The notes below the pieces were generated by a model. That model saw nothing but the letters and a program-made list of their open reading frames with translations. It did no database searches and was not told the DNA's origin. DNA of 64,000 bases from Streptomyces sp. CB01635 (GTDB lineage Bacteria; Actinomycetota; Actinomycetes; Streptomycetales; Streptomycetaceae). The position numbers were made by a program, and so were the translations under genes. Location: contig NZ_NNBL01000001.1 of the NCBI RefSeq assembly GCF_002803065.1, positions 776,724-840,723 of the forward strand. Direction: 5' to 3'. Numbering within the stretch: position 1 is the stretch's first letter; every line of letters begins with the position of its first letter. Shown in pieces: positions 40,808-50,661 of the stretch.

Positions 40808-43482
40808 ATGACGCGGAGTCGGCCTGAAGGAGCCGCCTCGGCCGCCCTGTGGGAGCGGGACAAGGAGATCGCGGACGTCGAGCGGGCGCTCGGCGAACTC
40901 TGCGGGGACGCGGCGTCGTCGGGCAGCCTCGTCGTGTTCAGGGGCGAAGCGGGCATCGGCAAGACCGCCCTCCTCGAAGAGGTGCGCCGCGCATCGCGGC
41001 CGGACGGGCCACGGTCTGGTCGGCCCGCGGTGGTGAGACCGTCACCTCCGTCCCCTTCAACGTCGTACGCCAGTTGCTGCAGCCCGCCCTCCTCGTGCTC
41101 TCGCAGGAGGAGGCCCGCGAGTACTTCGGCGACTGGTACGAGATCGCCGGCCCCGCCCTCGGCATAGCCGAACCGGGTGGCCGCCAGGCCGACCCGCAGG
41201 GTGTGCGCGACGGACTCGTCGCGGCCGTGTCCCGGCTCGCCCGGCTGCACTGGCCGCTCGTCCTGCTCGTCGACGACGCGCAATGGGCCGACGAGGAGAC
41301 CCTCCACTGGCTCGCCGCGTTCGCCGAACGCCTCGACGACCTCCCCGTCCTCGTGGTCGTCGCCCACCGCGACGGCGAGGCGACCGCCGCCTCCACCGGA
41401 CACCTCGAAGCCGTCGGCGCCGCCGCCCGGCCCCGCACCACCCTGTACGCCCTCACCCCCGACGCCACCGCAGGCCTCACCCGCGCCACCCTCGGCGAGC
41501 ACGCCGACGCCCCCTTCTGCCGCGAGGTGTGGGCCGTCACCGGCGGCAACCCGTACGAGACCGTCGAGCTCCTGGCCAAGGTCCAGGACAGCGAACTCGA
41601 ACCCGCGGAGGGCTCGGCCGGCGAGCTGCGCGCCCTGAACAAGTCGGCGCGCGGCCGCGGCCTCGTCGACCGCCTCGAAGGCCTCGGCACCGACGCGACG
41701 CGCTTCGCCTGGGCCGCCGCCATCCTCGGCACCCGGATCGCCCACGACCTCGCGGCGCGCCTCGCCGGGATGACGCCGGGCGAGGCCGGCCGCTGCGCCG
41801 TGCGGCTGCGCGCCGCCCGCATCCTCACCGACACGACGTACGAAGACGGCGCCGTGAGGCTGGAGTTCGTGCACCCGCTGATCGCCAGCGCCGTGTACCG
41901 CTCCATCCCGGCGGCCACCCGCACCGCCATGCACGGGCAGGCCGCCTGGGCCGTCACCGCCTCGGGCCACGGCGCCGCGGCCGCCTCCCGGCATCTGCTC
42001 CAGGTCCACCCGGACGACGACCCCGAACTCGTCGAGCAGCTGCGCGCGGCGGCCGGCGAACACCTCGCGGTCGGCGCCCCGGAGGCCGCCCGCCGCTGTC
42101 TGGAGCGCGCCCTCCAGGAACCGCCGCTGCCCGACGTACGGTCCGGACTGCTCTACGAGCTGGGCTGCGCCACCCTCCTCACCTCGCCCGCCGTCACCAT
42201 CGGCTACCTGCGCCAGGCCCTCGACACCAACCCGGGCCTCGACGGGGACGCGCGCGTGGACGCCGTGTGCCGGCTGTCCCAGGCCCTCGTCCACAACAAC
42301 CAGCTGGAAGAGGCGCTGCGCGAGATCGACGCCGAGGCCGCGCGGCTCGACCCGGGTCCGGCCCGCCTCCGCCTCCAGGCCATGCGCTACATGTGGGAGG
42401 GCATCCACGCGGGCGAGGAGGACTCCCCGGGCCGCTCCCGCAATCTCGCCGCGCTCGCGGGCTCCCTCACCGGCCGGGACAACCCCGAGCGGGTCCTGCT
42501 CGTCCTGCGCGCCTTCGACGCGATGACGCGCGGCGAGAACGCGGAGGAGGTGGTCGAACTCTGCGACCGCTCCCTCGTCAACGAACGCCTCGCGCCGGGC
42601 CTCGGCTGGACCGACCCCGAGTGGGGCTTCGAACTCCTCGCCATGCTCGGCAGCGCCTATCTCTTCGCCGACCGGCTCGACCGCGCGGAGAGCCTGTTCA
42701 CGGAGGCCGTACGCGCCTACGAGACCGCGGGCTGGAGCGGCGGCCATCTGGCGCTCGCGCACGCCTTCGTCGGTTACGTCCACCGCAGGCGCGGCCGCCT
42801 CACCGACGCCGAGGCCGTCCTGCGCGAGAGCCTGCGCCTGGCCGACCGCGTCGGCCGCGGCCTGCCCATGCACTGGGACGCCGCGTGCATGCTCATCGAC
42901 ACGCTCGTGGCCCGCGGCCGGATCGGCGAGGCGATGGAGATCGCGGAGCGCTACTCCTTCGGCCCGCCCTACCCCTCCACGATCGTCCTGCCCGACGCGC
43001 ACTCCGTCCGCGGACGCCTGCTGATCGCCGCGGGCCGCACCGAGGAGGGCGTCAACGAGCTGGAGGCGGCGGCCAAGGCGGCCAACGCCCGCGGCGGACA
43101 CAACACGATCATGGCGCCCTGGGCCTGCGACCTGGCCCGCGCGTTCGCCACCGAGGACCCGAAGCGTGCCAGGGAACTGGCCGCCGACGCCCGGCTCCAG
43201 GCCGAGCGCTTCGGCACGGACACGGCGATCGGGGAGGCCTTGCGCTGCGAAGCCGCCCTGGAGACCGGCCAGCGCTCCCTGACGCTCTACGCGAAGTCGG
43301 TCACGTACCTCGAGGCGTCGCCCTGCGCGTACGAACACGCGGTGGCCCGCGTCGAGTACGGCATCGCCGCCCGCTCGGTCGCGGAACTCAGCCGAGGCCT
43401 CACCCTGGCCAAGTCGTGCGGCGCCGACGGCCTGGCCGCCCGCGCCCGTGAGGTCCTGGACACGGGACGCGGCCTGCGCTGA
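40808..43482 (+). pseudogene. LuxR-type/STAND ATPase without HTH, interrupted by one frameshift
   Basis: The product would be about 890 aa: an ATP-binding STAND domain (Walker A FRGEAGIGKTALLEEV near residue 50, Walker B LVLLVDDAQWADE near 155) and TPR-like helical repeats to the end. The reading frame of the first 60 codons (ATG 40808, ribosome-binding site GGGAGG) is lost near 40990. The correct continuation IAAGRATVWSARGG is in the next frame from 40993 and then runs unbroken to 43482. One missing base in a GC-rich CGCCGCGCATCGCGG stretch explains this. Coding bias is intact on both sides, so the lesion is recent, a sequence error or a programmed slip. The C-terminus has no LuxR helix-turn-helix, unlike typical large LuxR regulators. 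Confidence 0.8.
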
Positions 43483-43501
43483 CCGTCGGTGGGCGCGAGG
43501 T

Positions 43502-44656
43502 TCAGCCCGCGGCCGGGTCCTCTCCGCTCTCCTCGGCGAGGACCCGCTGAGCCACCGCGAACGCCGAATTGGCCGCGGGGACACCGCAGTACACCGCGGA
43601 CTGCAGCAGTACGGCGCCGATCTCGTCGGGCGTCAGGCCGTTGCGCAGCGCGGCGCGCACGTGCATGGCCAGCTCGTCGTAGTGGCCGTGGGCCACCAGC
43701 GCCGTCATCGTGATCATGGAGCGTTCGCGGCGCGCCAGCGTCGGGTCGGTCCAGATCTCGCCCCACGCGTAGCGCGAGATGAAGTCCTGGAAGCGGGCCG
43801 TGAACGGGCTCTGCCGGGCCTGCGCGCGGTCGACGTGCGCGTCGCCGAGCACCTGCCTGCGCACCTCCATGCCGCGTCGGGCACCCCCGCCGAGCTGGGC
43901 GCGCAGCGCCGTGATCACGGGTTCGGGGCACTGGGCGGGGGCGAGGTGCGAGGCACCCGCGATCTCGACGAGCGACGAGCCGGGCACCGCATCGGCGATC
44001 TCCCGCAGATGCGCGGGCGGCGTCGCCGGGTCCTCGCGGCCCGCGATCAGCAGCGTGGGAGCCGTGATCGAGGCGAGCTCCTCGCGGATGTCGAACGCGG
44101 CGAGGGCGTCGCAACAGGCCGCGTACGCGTCCGAGTTGGCGGTTCGGTGGTCCTCGATGAGGGCGGGGACGGTGAATCCGGGTGTGAACCAGCGCCGGTC
44201 GGCGGTCTCGGCGACCGGGCCGAGCCCCTCGCGGCGTACGAGCGCGGCCCGTTCCTCCCAGGGCTTCGAGCCGCCGAAGTGCGCCGACGAGCAGATCACC
44301 GCGAGGCTCGTCACCCGCTCCGGGTGGTGGACGGCGAGGTGCAGGCCCACCGCGCCGCCGAGCGACACCCCCGCGTACGCGAAGCGCTCGATGCCGAGGG
44401 AGTCGGCGAGGTCGAGGACGAGCCCGGCCAGATCGGCGACGGTCGCACCCGGGCCGATCAGGCCTGCCGGGGACTTTCCGTGTCCCGGCAGGTCCCAGCG
44501 CACCACACGGTGGGTGACGGACAGCTCGGGCGCGACCATGTCCCACAGGGCGGTGGAGGTGCCGAGCGAGGGGCCCAGGAGGAGCGGGGGAGCGGTGGCG
44601 GGGCCTTCGGCGCGGTGGTGAAGAAGGGGGCCGCGGTCGGGGGATGCAGTGCTCAA
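43502..44656 (-). CDS. pcaL: Fused 3-oxoadipate enol-lactonase / 4-carboxymuconolactone decarboxylase
   Basis: This 384-aa bifunctional enzyme catalyses two consecutive steps of the protocatechuate pathway. Residues 1-250 are an alpha/beta hydrolase (PcaD): oxyanion stretch LLLGPSLGTS, nucleophile Ser98 in AGVSLGG, acid in AGREDP, His in GASHLAP. Residues about 260-384 are the decarboxylase (PcaC) with FISRYAWGEIWTDP, ALRNGLTPDEIGAVLLQ and the Cys of AVYCGVPAAN. The fusion, called PcaL, is known in actinomycetes. The TTG start at 44656 overlaps the pcaB stop (TTGA) and is the last step of a chain of overlaps in the operon. The product is 3-oxoadipate for PcaIJ. Confidence 0.95.
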   Translation of the reverse strand: MSTASPDRGPLLHHRAEGPATAPPLLLGPSLGTSTALWDMVAPELSVTHRVVRWDLPGHGKSPAGLIGPGATVADLAGLVLDLADSLGIERFAYAGVSLGGAVGLHLAVHHPERVTSLAVICSSAHFGGSKPWEERAALVRREGLGPVAETADRRWFTPGFTVPALIEDHRTANSDAYAACCDALAAFDIREELASITAPTLLIAGREDPATPPAHLREIADAVPGSSLVEIAGASHLAPAQCPEPVITALRAQLGGGARRGMEVRRQVLGDAHVDRAQARQSPFTARFQDFISRYAWGEIWTDPTLARRERSMITMTALVAHGHYDELAMHVRAALRNGLTPDEIGAVLLQSAVYCGVPAANSAFAVAQRVLAEESGEDPAAG

Positions 44657-45987
44657 CGTCGCTCCAGGGCACGGTCGGTGAGGGCTCCGGCGGAGCCGGT
44701 GTAACGGGCGGGGTCGGTGAGGTCGGCCAGGTCGACGCCCTTGAGATCGGGCTCGTCGGCCAGGATCTCGGCCAGGGGCCTGTCCTCGGCGCGGGTGCGC
44801 CGCGCCGCCTCGGTGAGCAGGGACTTCGCGCGGGCACGCCCGAGCAGGGGCGCCAGCTCGGCCGCCAGGCGCTCCGAGACGATCAACCCATGGGTGGCGA
44901 GGAGGTTTTCACGCATCACGTGCGCGTGGACCTGAAGCCCCTCGGCGAGCTCGGCCGCGTCGCGCGCCGCGCCGCCCACCAGCCGCAGGAGGTCGCGCAG
45001 CGGCTCCCACTCCGCGTGCCAGGCACCGGCGGGGCGCTCGTCCTCGGCCGCCATCGACGCGTACAGCGTCGCGGCGAGCGCGGGTGCGCGGCGGGCGGCC
45101 GCCGCGACGAGCGTGGCCCTGACCGGGTTCGCCTTGTGCGGCATCGCGGAGGAACCGCCGCCCGCCCCCTCCGACAGCTCCCCGATCTCCGTACGGGACA
45201 GCGTGAGCACGTCCGCAGCCGGCTTGGCGAGGGCCCCGGCCGTGAAGGCGAGCGCGCCCGCGAGGTCGGCGACCGGGGTGCGCAGGGTGTGCCAGGGCAA
45301 CACGGGTGCGACCAGGCCGAGTTCGGCCGCGTATGCCTCGGTCAACTCACCGGCGTTCGTGGCGCCGAACACGCCGAACGCCGCCAACGTGCCCGCCGCG
45401 CCGCCCAGTTGGACAGGAAGCGCGGCCCGCACGGTGTTCAGCCGGTCGCGTGCGTCGAGGACGAGTGAGCGCCAGCCCGCCGCCTTCAGGCCGAACGTCG
45501 TCGGCACGGCGTGCTGCGTGAGCGTGCGGCCCGGCATGACGGTGTCGCGGTGCGCGGACGCGAGCCGACCGAGCGCGCTCTCCGTGCGCGTCAGGTCGCC
45601 GAGCAGCCCGTCCAGCGTCCGGGCGGCGACCAGCATGAGCGCCGAGTCCAGGATGTCCTGGCTGGTGGCGCCCCGGTGGACGTACGGGGCGTGCTCCCCG
45701 GCCACCGCTGCCGTCAGGTCGGCGACCAGCGGGATCACCGGGTTGCCCCCGGATCGGGCGCGCAGCGCGAGGTCACGGGGGTCGAAGCGCCTCTCGTCCG
45801 TGGCGGCGCGCGTCACCGCGTCCGCCGCGGCCACGGGCGCCAGGCCCAGGGCGGCCTGCGCCCGGGTGAGCCCCGCCTCCGCGTCGAGCAGGGCGCGCAG
45901 GACCGCCGCGTCCGAGGTGGCCGACTCGGCGGGGGAGCCGGCCCGGCCGGGGGCGAGCAGTCCGGCGTCGGGATCGACGTGTGTCAC
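44653..45987 (-). CDS. pcaB: 3-carboxy-cis,cis-muconate cycloisomerase
   Basis: This 444-aa enzyme of the fumarase/adenylosuccinate lyase superfamily converts 3-carboxy-cis,cis-muconate to 4-carboxymuconolactone. The superfamily signature GGGSSAMPHKANPV lies at about 280-293. HRGATSQDILDSALML and TLTQHAVPTTFGLK carry the other two conserved regions. Length is normal for bacterial PcaB. The GTG start at 45987 overlaps the pcaG stop (GTGA); an upstream extension of the frame runs through pcaG and is not used. It lies between the dioxygenase and the PcaL gene, in pathway order. Confidence 0.95.
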   Translation of the reverse strand: MTHVDPDAGLLAPGRAGSPAESATSDAAVLRALLDAEAGLTRAQAALGLAPVAAADAVTRAATDERRFDPRDLALRARSGGNPVIPLVADLTAAVAGEHAPYVHRGATSQDILDSALMLVAARTLDGLLGDLTRTESALGRLASAHRDTVMPGRTLTQHAVPTTFGLKAAGWRSLVLDARDRLNTVRAALPVQLGGAAGTLAAFGVFGATNAGELTEAYAAELGLVAPVLPWHTLRTPVADLAGALAFTAGALAKPAADVLTLSRTEIGELSEGAGGGSSAMPHKANPVRATLVAAAARRAPALAATLYASMAAEDERPAGAWHAEWEPLRDLLRLVGGAARDAAELAEGLQVHAHVMRENLLATHGLIVSERLAAELAPLLGRARAKSLLTEAARRTRAEDRPLAEILADEPDLKGVDLADLTDPARYTGSAGALTDRALERR

Positions 45988-46562
45988 TGGAACTCCAGGA
46001 AGACCGTTTCGCCTTCGCCCTGAAGGCGGATGTCGAAACGGTACGTGCGGTGCGCGTCTTCCTGCCGCTGCGCGAGCAGCGTCGCGCGCCGCTCCGCGGG
46101 CAGGGCGTCGAGCAGCGGGTCCGCGCCGTCGGAGAGGTAGGCGCGGGTGAACAGGTGGTGCAGCAGTCCGCGCGCGAACACGCACACGCTGACGTACGGC
46201 ACTCCCGCGTTGCCCGGCGGCAGTGTGAAGAGCGCGTAGTGCCCGTCGGCGTCCGTGGCGACCCGGCCGAATCCGGTGAAGTCCGTGCCGTTGCGGCCGA
46301 GATGACCGCCGGTCGTGGGGTCGCGGCGCAGCGAGCCGGGTGCCCCGTCGAGCGAGCCGTCGGGTCCGGCCTGCCAGAACTCCATGATGGCGTCCGGTAC
46401 CGGGGCGCCCTCGCCGTCGAGCACGTAGCCGTGCAGGGCGATCGTGTCGGGATGTCCCTTCGGCGCGACCTGCTCGCCCTCGGGGAACGGCAGGGCATAG
46501 CCGTAGAACGGGCCGACGGTGTGTGACGGCGTGGGGAGGAGCTTCTCGGGCACGGAGGTCAT
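45984..46562 (-). CDS. pcaG: Protocatechuate 3,4-dioxygenase, alpha subunit
   Basis: This 192-aa subunit pairs with PcaH in the intradiol ring-cleaving dioxygenase. It has the alpha-subunit start (TPSHTVGPFYGYALP), the core DGEGAPVPDAIMEFWQAG, and lacks the Tyr/His iron ligands found in PcaH, as expected. GRVATDADGHYALFTLPPG and YVSVCVFARGLLHHLFTRAYL are conserved. The ATG at 46562 overlaps the pcaH stop (ATGA), so equal translation of the two subunits is likely. The longer frame upstream overlaps pcaH and is not needed. Confidence 0.95.
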   Translation of the reverse strand: MTSVPEKLLPTPSHTVGPFYGYALPFPEGEQVAPKGHPDTIALHGYVLDGEGAPVPDAIMEFWQAGPDGSLDGAPGSLRRDPTTGGHLGRNGTDFTGFGRVATDADGHYALFTLPPGNAGVPYVSVCVFARGLLHHLFTRAYLSDGADPLLDALPAERRATLLAQRQEDAHRTYRFDIRLQGEGETVFLEFQ

Positions 46563-47329
46563 CGGCCTTCCTCGATCCAGGTGGCGGAGGGACCGTCGAG
46601 GACGATGTCCCACTCGTAGCCGAGGGAGAACTCGGGCTGGGACAGGTCGTGGTTGTACGCCGCGACCAGGCGGTCGCGCGCCGCGTCGTCCGTCACCGAC
46701 CGCAGGATCGGGTCGTAGCGGAACAGCGGGTCGTTCGGGAAGTACATCTGCGTCACGAGCCGCTGCGTGAACGCGTCACCGAACAGGGAGAAATGGATGT
46801 GCGCGGGGCGCCACGCATTGGTGTGATTGCGCCACGGGTACGCGCCCGGCTTCACGGTGGTGAACGAGTAGCGTCCCTGATCATCCGTCAGTGTTCGCCC
46901 CACACCGGTGAAGTTGGGGTCGAGCGGCGCCGGGTGCTGGTCACGCAGATGCGCGTACCGGCCCGACGCGTTGGCCTGCCAGATCTCCACGAGCTGGCCG
47001 CGCACGGGGCGGCCGTCGCTGTCGAGGAGCCGTCCGGAGACGGTGATGCGCTCGCCGAGCGGCTCGCCCGCGTGCTGACGCGTCAGGTCCTGGTCGATGT
47101 CGGTGATGTCCGTGGCGCCGAAGACGGGCCCGGACAGCTCGACGGTCTCCGGGTCGCCGCCGTTCACGGCGACGAGCGGCTGCTTCGGATGGCGCAGGAG
47201 CGAGCTGCGGTACGGCGCGTAGTCGCGCGGCGGGTGGTGCTGGGCGGGCGCGCCGCCCGCGCGCGCCTTGTCGTACGCGCTCTGGAGGTCCGCGACCTCG
47301 ATGTCGATGTCCGACTGGGTGAGTGCCAT
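46559..47329 (-). CDS. pcaH: Protocatechuate 3,4-dioxygenase, beta subunit
   Basis: This 256-aa catalytic subunit opens protocatechuate between its hydroxyl groups to give 3-carboxy-cis,cis-muconate, using non-haem Fe(III). Iron-ligand motifs are visible: Tyr in NASGRYAHLRD, Tyr in KPGAYPWRNH, and the two His in WRPAHIHFSLFG. The N-terminal DYAPYRSSLLRHPKQPL is typical of beta subunits. It starts at ATG 47329, preceded by GGAACC after a 17-bp gap from pcaF, the only gap inside the operon. A longer frame upstream runs through pcaF. Confidence 0.96.
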   Translation of the reverse strand: MALTQSDIDIEVADLQSAYDKARAGGAPAQHHPPRDYAPYRSSLLRHPKQPLVAVNGGDPETVELSGPVFGATDITDIDQDLTRQHAGEPLGERITVSGRLLDSDGRPVRGQLVEIWQANASGRYAHLRDQHPAPLDPNFTGVGRTLTDDQGRYSFTTVKPGAYPWRNHTNAWRPAHIHFSLFGDAFTQRLVTQMYFPNDPLFRYDPILRSVTDDAARDRLVAAYNHDLSQPEFSLGYEWDIVLDGPSATWIEEGR

Positions 47330-47346
47330 GGAGGGTTCCTGAGTCC

Positions 47347-48549
47347 TTAGCGTTCGAGGACGAGGGCGAGGCCCTGTCCGACGCCGATGCAGAGGGTGGC
47401 GACGCCGGTGCCGGCACCGGCGGCCTTGAGCTGGTGCGCGACGGATCCGGCGAGCCGCGCGCCGGACGCGCCGAGCGGGTGGCCGATCGCGATGGCGCCG
47501 CCGCGCGGGTTGAGGATCGCGGGCTCGAACTCGGGCCACTCGGCGACACAGCCGAGGACCTGCGCGGCGAACGCCTCGTTCAGTTCGAGGGTGGTCAGGT
47601 CGCCGAACCCCTTGCCCGCTCTGGCGAGCGCGCGGTTGACCGCCTCGACGGGGCCGAGCCCGAAGTAGTGCGGGTCGATCGCGGCGACCCCGGAGGCCGT
47701 CACCCGGGCGAGCGGCTCGCGGCCGGTGGCCTTCAGACCCTCGTCGTCCACGAGCAGCAGCGCTGCGGCGCCGTCGTTGAGCGGCGACGCATTGCCCGCG
47801 GTCACCGTCCCGGTCTCCTTGCGGAACGACGGCTTGAGCGTGGCCATGGCCTCCAGCGACGCGCTCTCGCGCACGCACTCGTCGCGCGCGACGACGAGCG
47901 GGTCGCCCTTGCGCTGCGGGACGGCCACCGGCACGATCTCGGTGTCGAAGAGGCCGTTCTTCTGCGCGGCGGACGCCTTCTCGTGCGAGGCGAGCGCGTA
48001 CGTGTCCTGCTGCTCACGCGTGATCCCGTGCTTGTCGGCGATCAGCTCGGCCGACTCGCCGAGCGGCACCGTCCACTGCGGCTCCATCCGCGGGTTGACC
48101 ATGCGCCAGCCCAGGGTCGTGGAGTACAGCTCCGTGTTGCCCGCGGGGAACGGCCGGTCGCTCTTGGGGAGCACGTAGGGAGCGCGGGTCATCGACTCGA
48201 CACCGCCGGCCAGGGCGATGGAGACGTCGCCGAGCGCGATGGCCCGCGCGGCCTGGATGACGGCTTCGAGGCCGGAGGCGCACAGCCGGTTGACGGTGAC
48301 GCCGGGCACGGAGGTGGGCAGCCCGGCGAGGAGCCCCGCCATGCGGCCGACGTTGCGGTTCTCCTCGCCCGCGCCGTTCGCGTTGCCGAAGTACACGTCG
48401 CCGATCAGCGCCGGGTCCAACTCCGGTGTACGCGCGAGCAGTTCACGGATGACATGCGCGCCGAGGTCGTCCGGGCGGACGGCGGCGAGGGAGCCGTTGT
48501 ACCTGCCGACCGGCGTGCGGACGGCATCGACGACGTAGACGTCCTTCAT
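47347..48549 (-). CDS. pcaF: Beta-ketoadipyl-CoA thiolase
   Basis: This 400-aa thiolase splits 3-oxoadipyl-CoA with CoA into succinyl-CoA and acetyl-CoA, the last step of the pathway. The acyl-accepting Cys lies in [12 protein letters not shown] (about residue 92). [19 protein letters not shown] holds the catalytic His, and [12 protein letters not shown] the second Cys near the C-terminus. The ATG at 48549 overlaps the pcaJ stop (ATGA). Position between the CoA-transferase and the dioxygenase genes fixes the role as PcaF rather than a fatty-acid thiolase. Confidence 0.95.
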   Translation of the reverse strand: MKDVYVVDAVRTPVGRYNGSLAAVRPDDLGAHVIRELLARTPELDPALIGDVYFGNANGAGEENRNVGRMAGLLAGLPTSVPGVTVNRLCASGLEAVIQAARAIALGDVSIALAGGVESMTRAPYVLPKSDRPFPAGNTELYSTTLGWRMVNPRMEPQWTVPLGESAELIADKHGITREQQDTYALASHEKASAAQKNGLFDTEIVPVAVPQRKGDPLVVARDECVRESASLEAMATLKPSFRKETGTVTAGNASPLNDGAAALLLVDDEGLKATGREPLARVTASGVAAIDPHYFGLGPVEAVNRALARAGKGFGDLTTLELNEAFAAQVLGCVAEWPEFEPAILNPRGGAIAIGHPLGASGARLAGSVAHQLKAAGAGTGVATLCIGVGQGLALVLER

Positions 48550-49190
48550 CGGGCTTCCTCCGGGATGCGGACCTTGGCGGCGGTCCTCGCGGTGACGTCG
48601 TCGGCGGTGACGCCGGGGGCCAGCTCGACGAGTTCGAGCCCCTCGGCGGTGACGTCGAGGACGCAGAGGTCGGTGATGACGCGGTTGACGCAGGCCTTGC
48701 CGGTCAGCGGCAGAGTGCAGTCCTCGACGATCTTGGGTGTGCCGTCCTTGGCGGTGTGGGTCATGGCGACGATGACTCTCCGCGCGCCGTGGACGAGGTC
48801 CATGGCCCCGCCGATACCGGTGATCATCTTGCCGGGGACGGCCCAGTTGGCGAGGTCGCCGCGGGCGGAGACCTGCATCGCGCCGAGGACGGCGACGTCG
48901 ATGTGACCGCCGCGGATCATGCCGAAGGAGAGCGCCGAGTCGAAGTACGAGGCCCCGGGCAGGACGGTGACGGTCTCCTTGCCGGCGTTGATGAGATCGG
49001 GGTCCACCTCGTCGTCGGCCGGGTAGGGGCCGACGCCCAGGATGCCGTTCTCGGATTCGAGGACGACCTCGACGCCGGGCGGCAGGTGGTTCGGGATGAG
49101 CGTCGGCAGACCGATGCCGAGGTTGACGTACTGGCCGTCGCGCAGCTCGCGGGCGGCGCGCGCGGCCATCTCTTCGCGGGTCCAGGCCAT
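48546..49190 (-). CDS. pcaJ: 3-oxoadipate CoA-transferase, subunit B
   Basis: This 214-aa subunit has the [10 protein letters not shown] motif, where the catalytic Glu carries CoA, near residue 45. [19 protein letters not shown] sequence precedes it, and [20 protein letters not shown] is conserved in class I CoA-transferases. It transfers CoA from succinyl-CoA to 3-oxoadipate. The ATG at 49190 overlaps the pcaI stop by one base (TGATG), which favours coupled synthesis of the two subunits. Confidence 0.95.
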   Translation of the reverse strand: MAWTREEMAARAARELRDGQYVNLGIGLPTLIPNHLPPGVEVVLESENGILGVGPYPADDEVDPDLINAGKETVTVLPGASYFDSALSFGMIRGGHIDVAVLGAMQVSARGDLANWAVPGKMITGIGGAMDLVHGARRVIVAMTHTAKDGTPKIVEDCTLPLTGKACVNRVITDLCVLDVTAEGLELVELAPGVTADDVTARTAAKVRIPEEAR

Positions 49191-49972
49191 CAGCTGCTCA
49201 CCGTTCCTCGTGCCGGAGGCGCGGAGACGGTGCGCCGTTCGATCTGTTTGTCCGTGGCCTGCTCGGGCGTGAGGGGCACGACGCGCTGGACGAAGATGCC
49301 GGGCACGTGCACGGCGTCGGGGTCGATGTCGCCGGGTTCGACGAGTTCTTCCACCTCGGCGACGGTGACGCGTCCGGCCATCGCGGCGAGGGGGTTGAAA
49401 TTGCGGGTGGACTTGTTGAACACGAGGTTCCCGTGGCGGTCGCCCTTGGCGGCGCGCACGAGGGCGAAGTCGGTGCGGATGCCGTGCTCGAGGACGTAGT
49501 CCGTGCCGTCGAAGGTGCGGACCTCCTTGGGCGGGGACGCCAGCGCGACGCCGCCCTGGCCGTCGTAGCGCCAGGGGAGTCCGCCCTCCGCGACCTGGGT
49601 GCCGACGCCGGCGGGCGTGTAGAACGCGGGGATGCCGGCGCCGCCGGCCCGCAGGCGCTCGGCGAGCGTGCCCTGCGGGATCATCTCGACCTCGACCTCG
49701 CCGGACAGGTACTGGCGGGCGAACTCCTTGTTGGCGCCGATGTACGACCCGGTGACCCGGGCGATCCGCCCGGCCGCGAGCAGGACGGCCAGGCCCGAGT
49801 CCATCGCCCCGCAGTTGTTGGAGACCACGCTCAGGCCCGTGGTGCCGCGCTCGTGGAGCGCGCCGATGAGCACGTTCGGGACGCCGACCAGGCCGAACCC
49901 GCCGACCGCGAGGGACGCCCCGTCCCCCACGTCGGCGACCGCTTCCGCGGCCGTCGCCACCACCTTGTCCAT
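49190..49972 (-). CDS. pcaI: 3-oxoadipate CoA-transferase, subunit A
   Basis: This 260-aa first gene of the pca operon has the CoA-binding motif [17 protein letters not shown] near residues 24-42 and [15 protein letters not shown], typical for class I subunit [20 protein letters not shown] is the other conserved block. The ATG at 49972 was chosen; the open frame continues toward 50065 through the operator-like region without codon bias. With PcaJ it forms the CoA-transferase. The promoter must lie in the 198-bp gap shared with the divergent MarR gene. Confidence 0.94.
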   Translation of the reverse strand: MDKVVATAAEAVADVGDGASLAVGGFGLVGVPNVLIGALHERGTTGLSVVSNNCGAMDSGLAVLLAAGRIARVTGSYIGANKEFARQYLSGEVEVEMIPQGTLAERLRAGGAGIPAFYTPAGVGTQVAEGGLPWRYDGQGGVALASPPKEVRTFDGTDYVLEHGIRTDFALVRAAKGDRHGNLVFNKSTRNFNPLAAMAGRVTVAEVEELVEPGDIDPDAVHVPGIFVQRVVPLTPEQATDKQIERRTVSAPPARGTVSS

Positions 49973-49999
49973 CCGAGCCAGCCTCTCCACGAACCTGAA

Positions 50000-50019
50000 A
50001 TACTCAGCGCACTGAGCAT
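50000..50019. promoter_or_regulatory. Palindromic operator candidate in the pca/marR intergenic region
   Basis: ATACTCAGCGCACTGAGCAT is an inverted repeat (CTCAG-4-CTGAG with outer AT pairs) 28-47 bp before pcaI. MarR dimers bind palindromes of this size, so this is the likely site for the divergent regulator on the pca promoter. Confidence 0.6.
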
Positions 50020-50170
50020 TTATGTAACTGGCGCTTACGGTGCCACCGCATGCCCGTACCGTCAATAGCCCAGGGTGGCGACGGTTGGAGGCGGGGGAGT
50101 CGACTCGACATGGGCTGCTCTATGGTCGAGTATTGGTCAGTACACATCCGAAAAAGACCGGAGGTCCGCG

Positions 50171-50632
50171 ATGGCCGCGGTGGATCTGACCACCCACCCG
50201 GGGCACCTGGCCCGGCGCCTCCAGCAGGCGCACTACCTGCTGTGGAACACGATGGTCTCCGAGGAGATCACCTCACCTCAGTTCGCCGTCCTGAACGCGC
50301 TCGTCGCCGAGCCCGGCCTCGACCAGCGCACCGTGGGCGAGCGCGTCGGCCTCGACCGCTCGACCATCGCCGAGGTCATCAGCCGCCTCAGCCGCCGCGG
50401 ACTGATCGACAAGGTGCGCGACCCGCAGGACGGCCGCCGCTCCCTGCTGCGCCTCACCGACGACGGGACGCGCGTCCACCGCAAACTGACCGTGCGCACG
50501 GCCCGGATGAATCAGATCTTCCTCGCGCCGCTGTCCGCCGACGAGCAGGCCGTCTTCTTCGACCTGATCCAGCGCGTCTCGGACGCGGCGGAAGGGCTTC
50601 GCAATCCGACGGAGCCGCTGGCGAAGGCCTGA
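50171..50632 (+). CDS. pcaV: MarR-family regulator of the pca operon
   Basis: This 153-aa winged-helix protein has the recognition region GLDQRTVGERVGLDRSTIAEVISRL (about 58-82) and the wing DPQDGRRSLLRLTDDG. It is divergent from pcaI, the position held in Streptomyces by PcaV, a MarR repressor that releases the pca promoter on binding protocatechuate; the name is given by that synteny. The ATG at 50171 follows a GGAGGT ribosome-binding site. The longer frame to 50075 lacks coding bias and covers the promoter. The palindrome at 50000-50019 is the expected target. Confidence 0.85.
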   Translation: MAAVDLTTHPGHLARRLQQAHYLLWNTMVSEEITSPQFAVLNALVAEPGLDQRTVGERVGLDRSTIAEVISRLSRRGLIDKVRDPQDGRRSLLRLTDDGTRVHRKLTVRTARMNQIFLAPLSADEQAVFFDLIQRVSDAAEGLRNPTEPLAKA

Positions 50633-50661
50633 CGACGGTGTCCCGGTGCGAGCCGGGGCTC

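Noticed and set aside
40759..43584. 941-codon leftward open frame
   Set aside because: Shadow of the STAND ATPase gene; the composition is atypical and no domain is visible.
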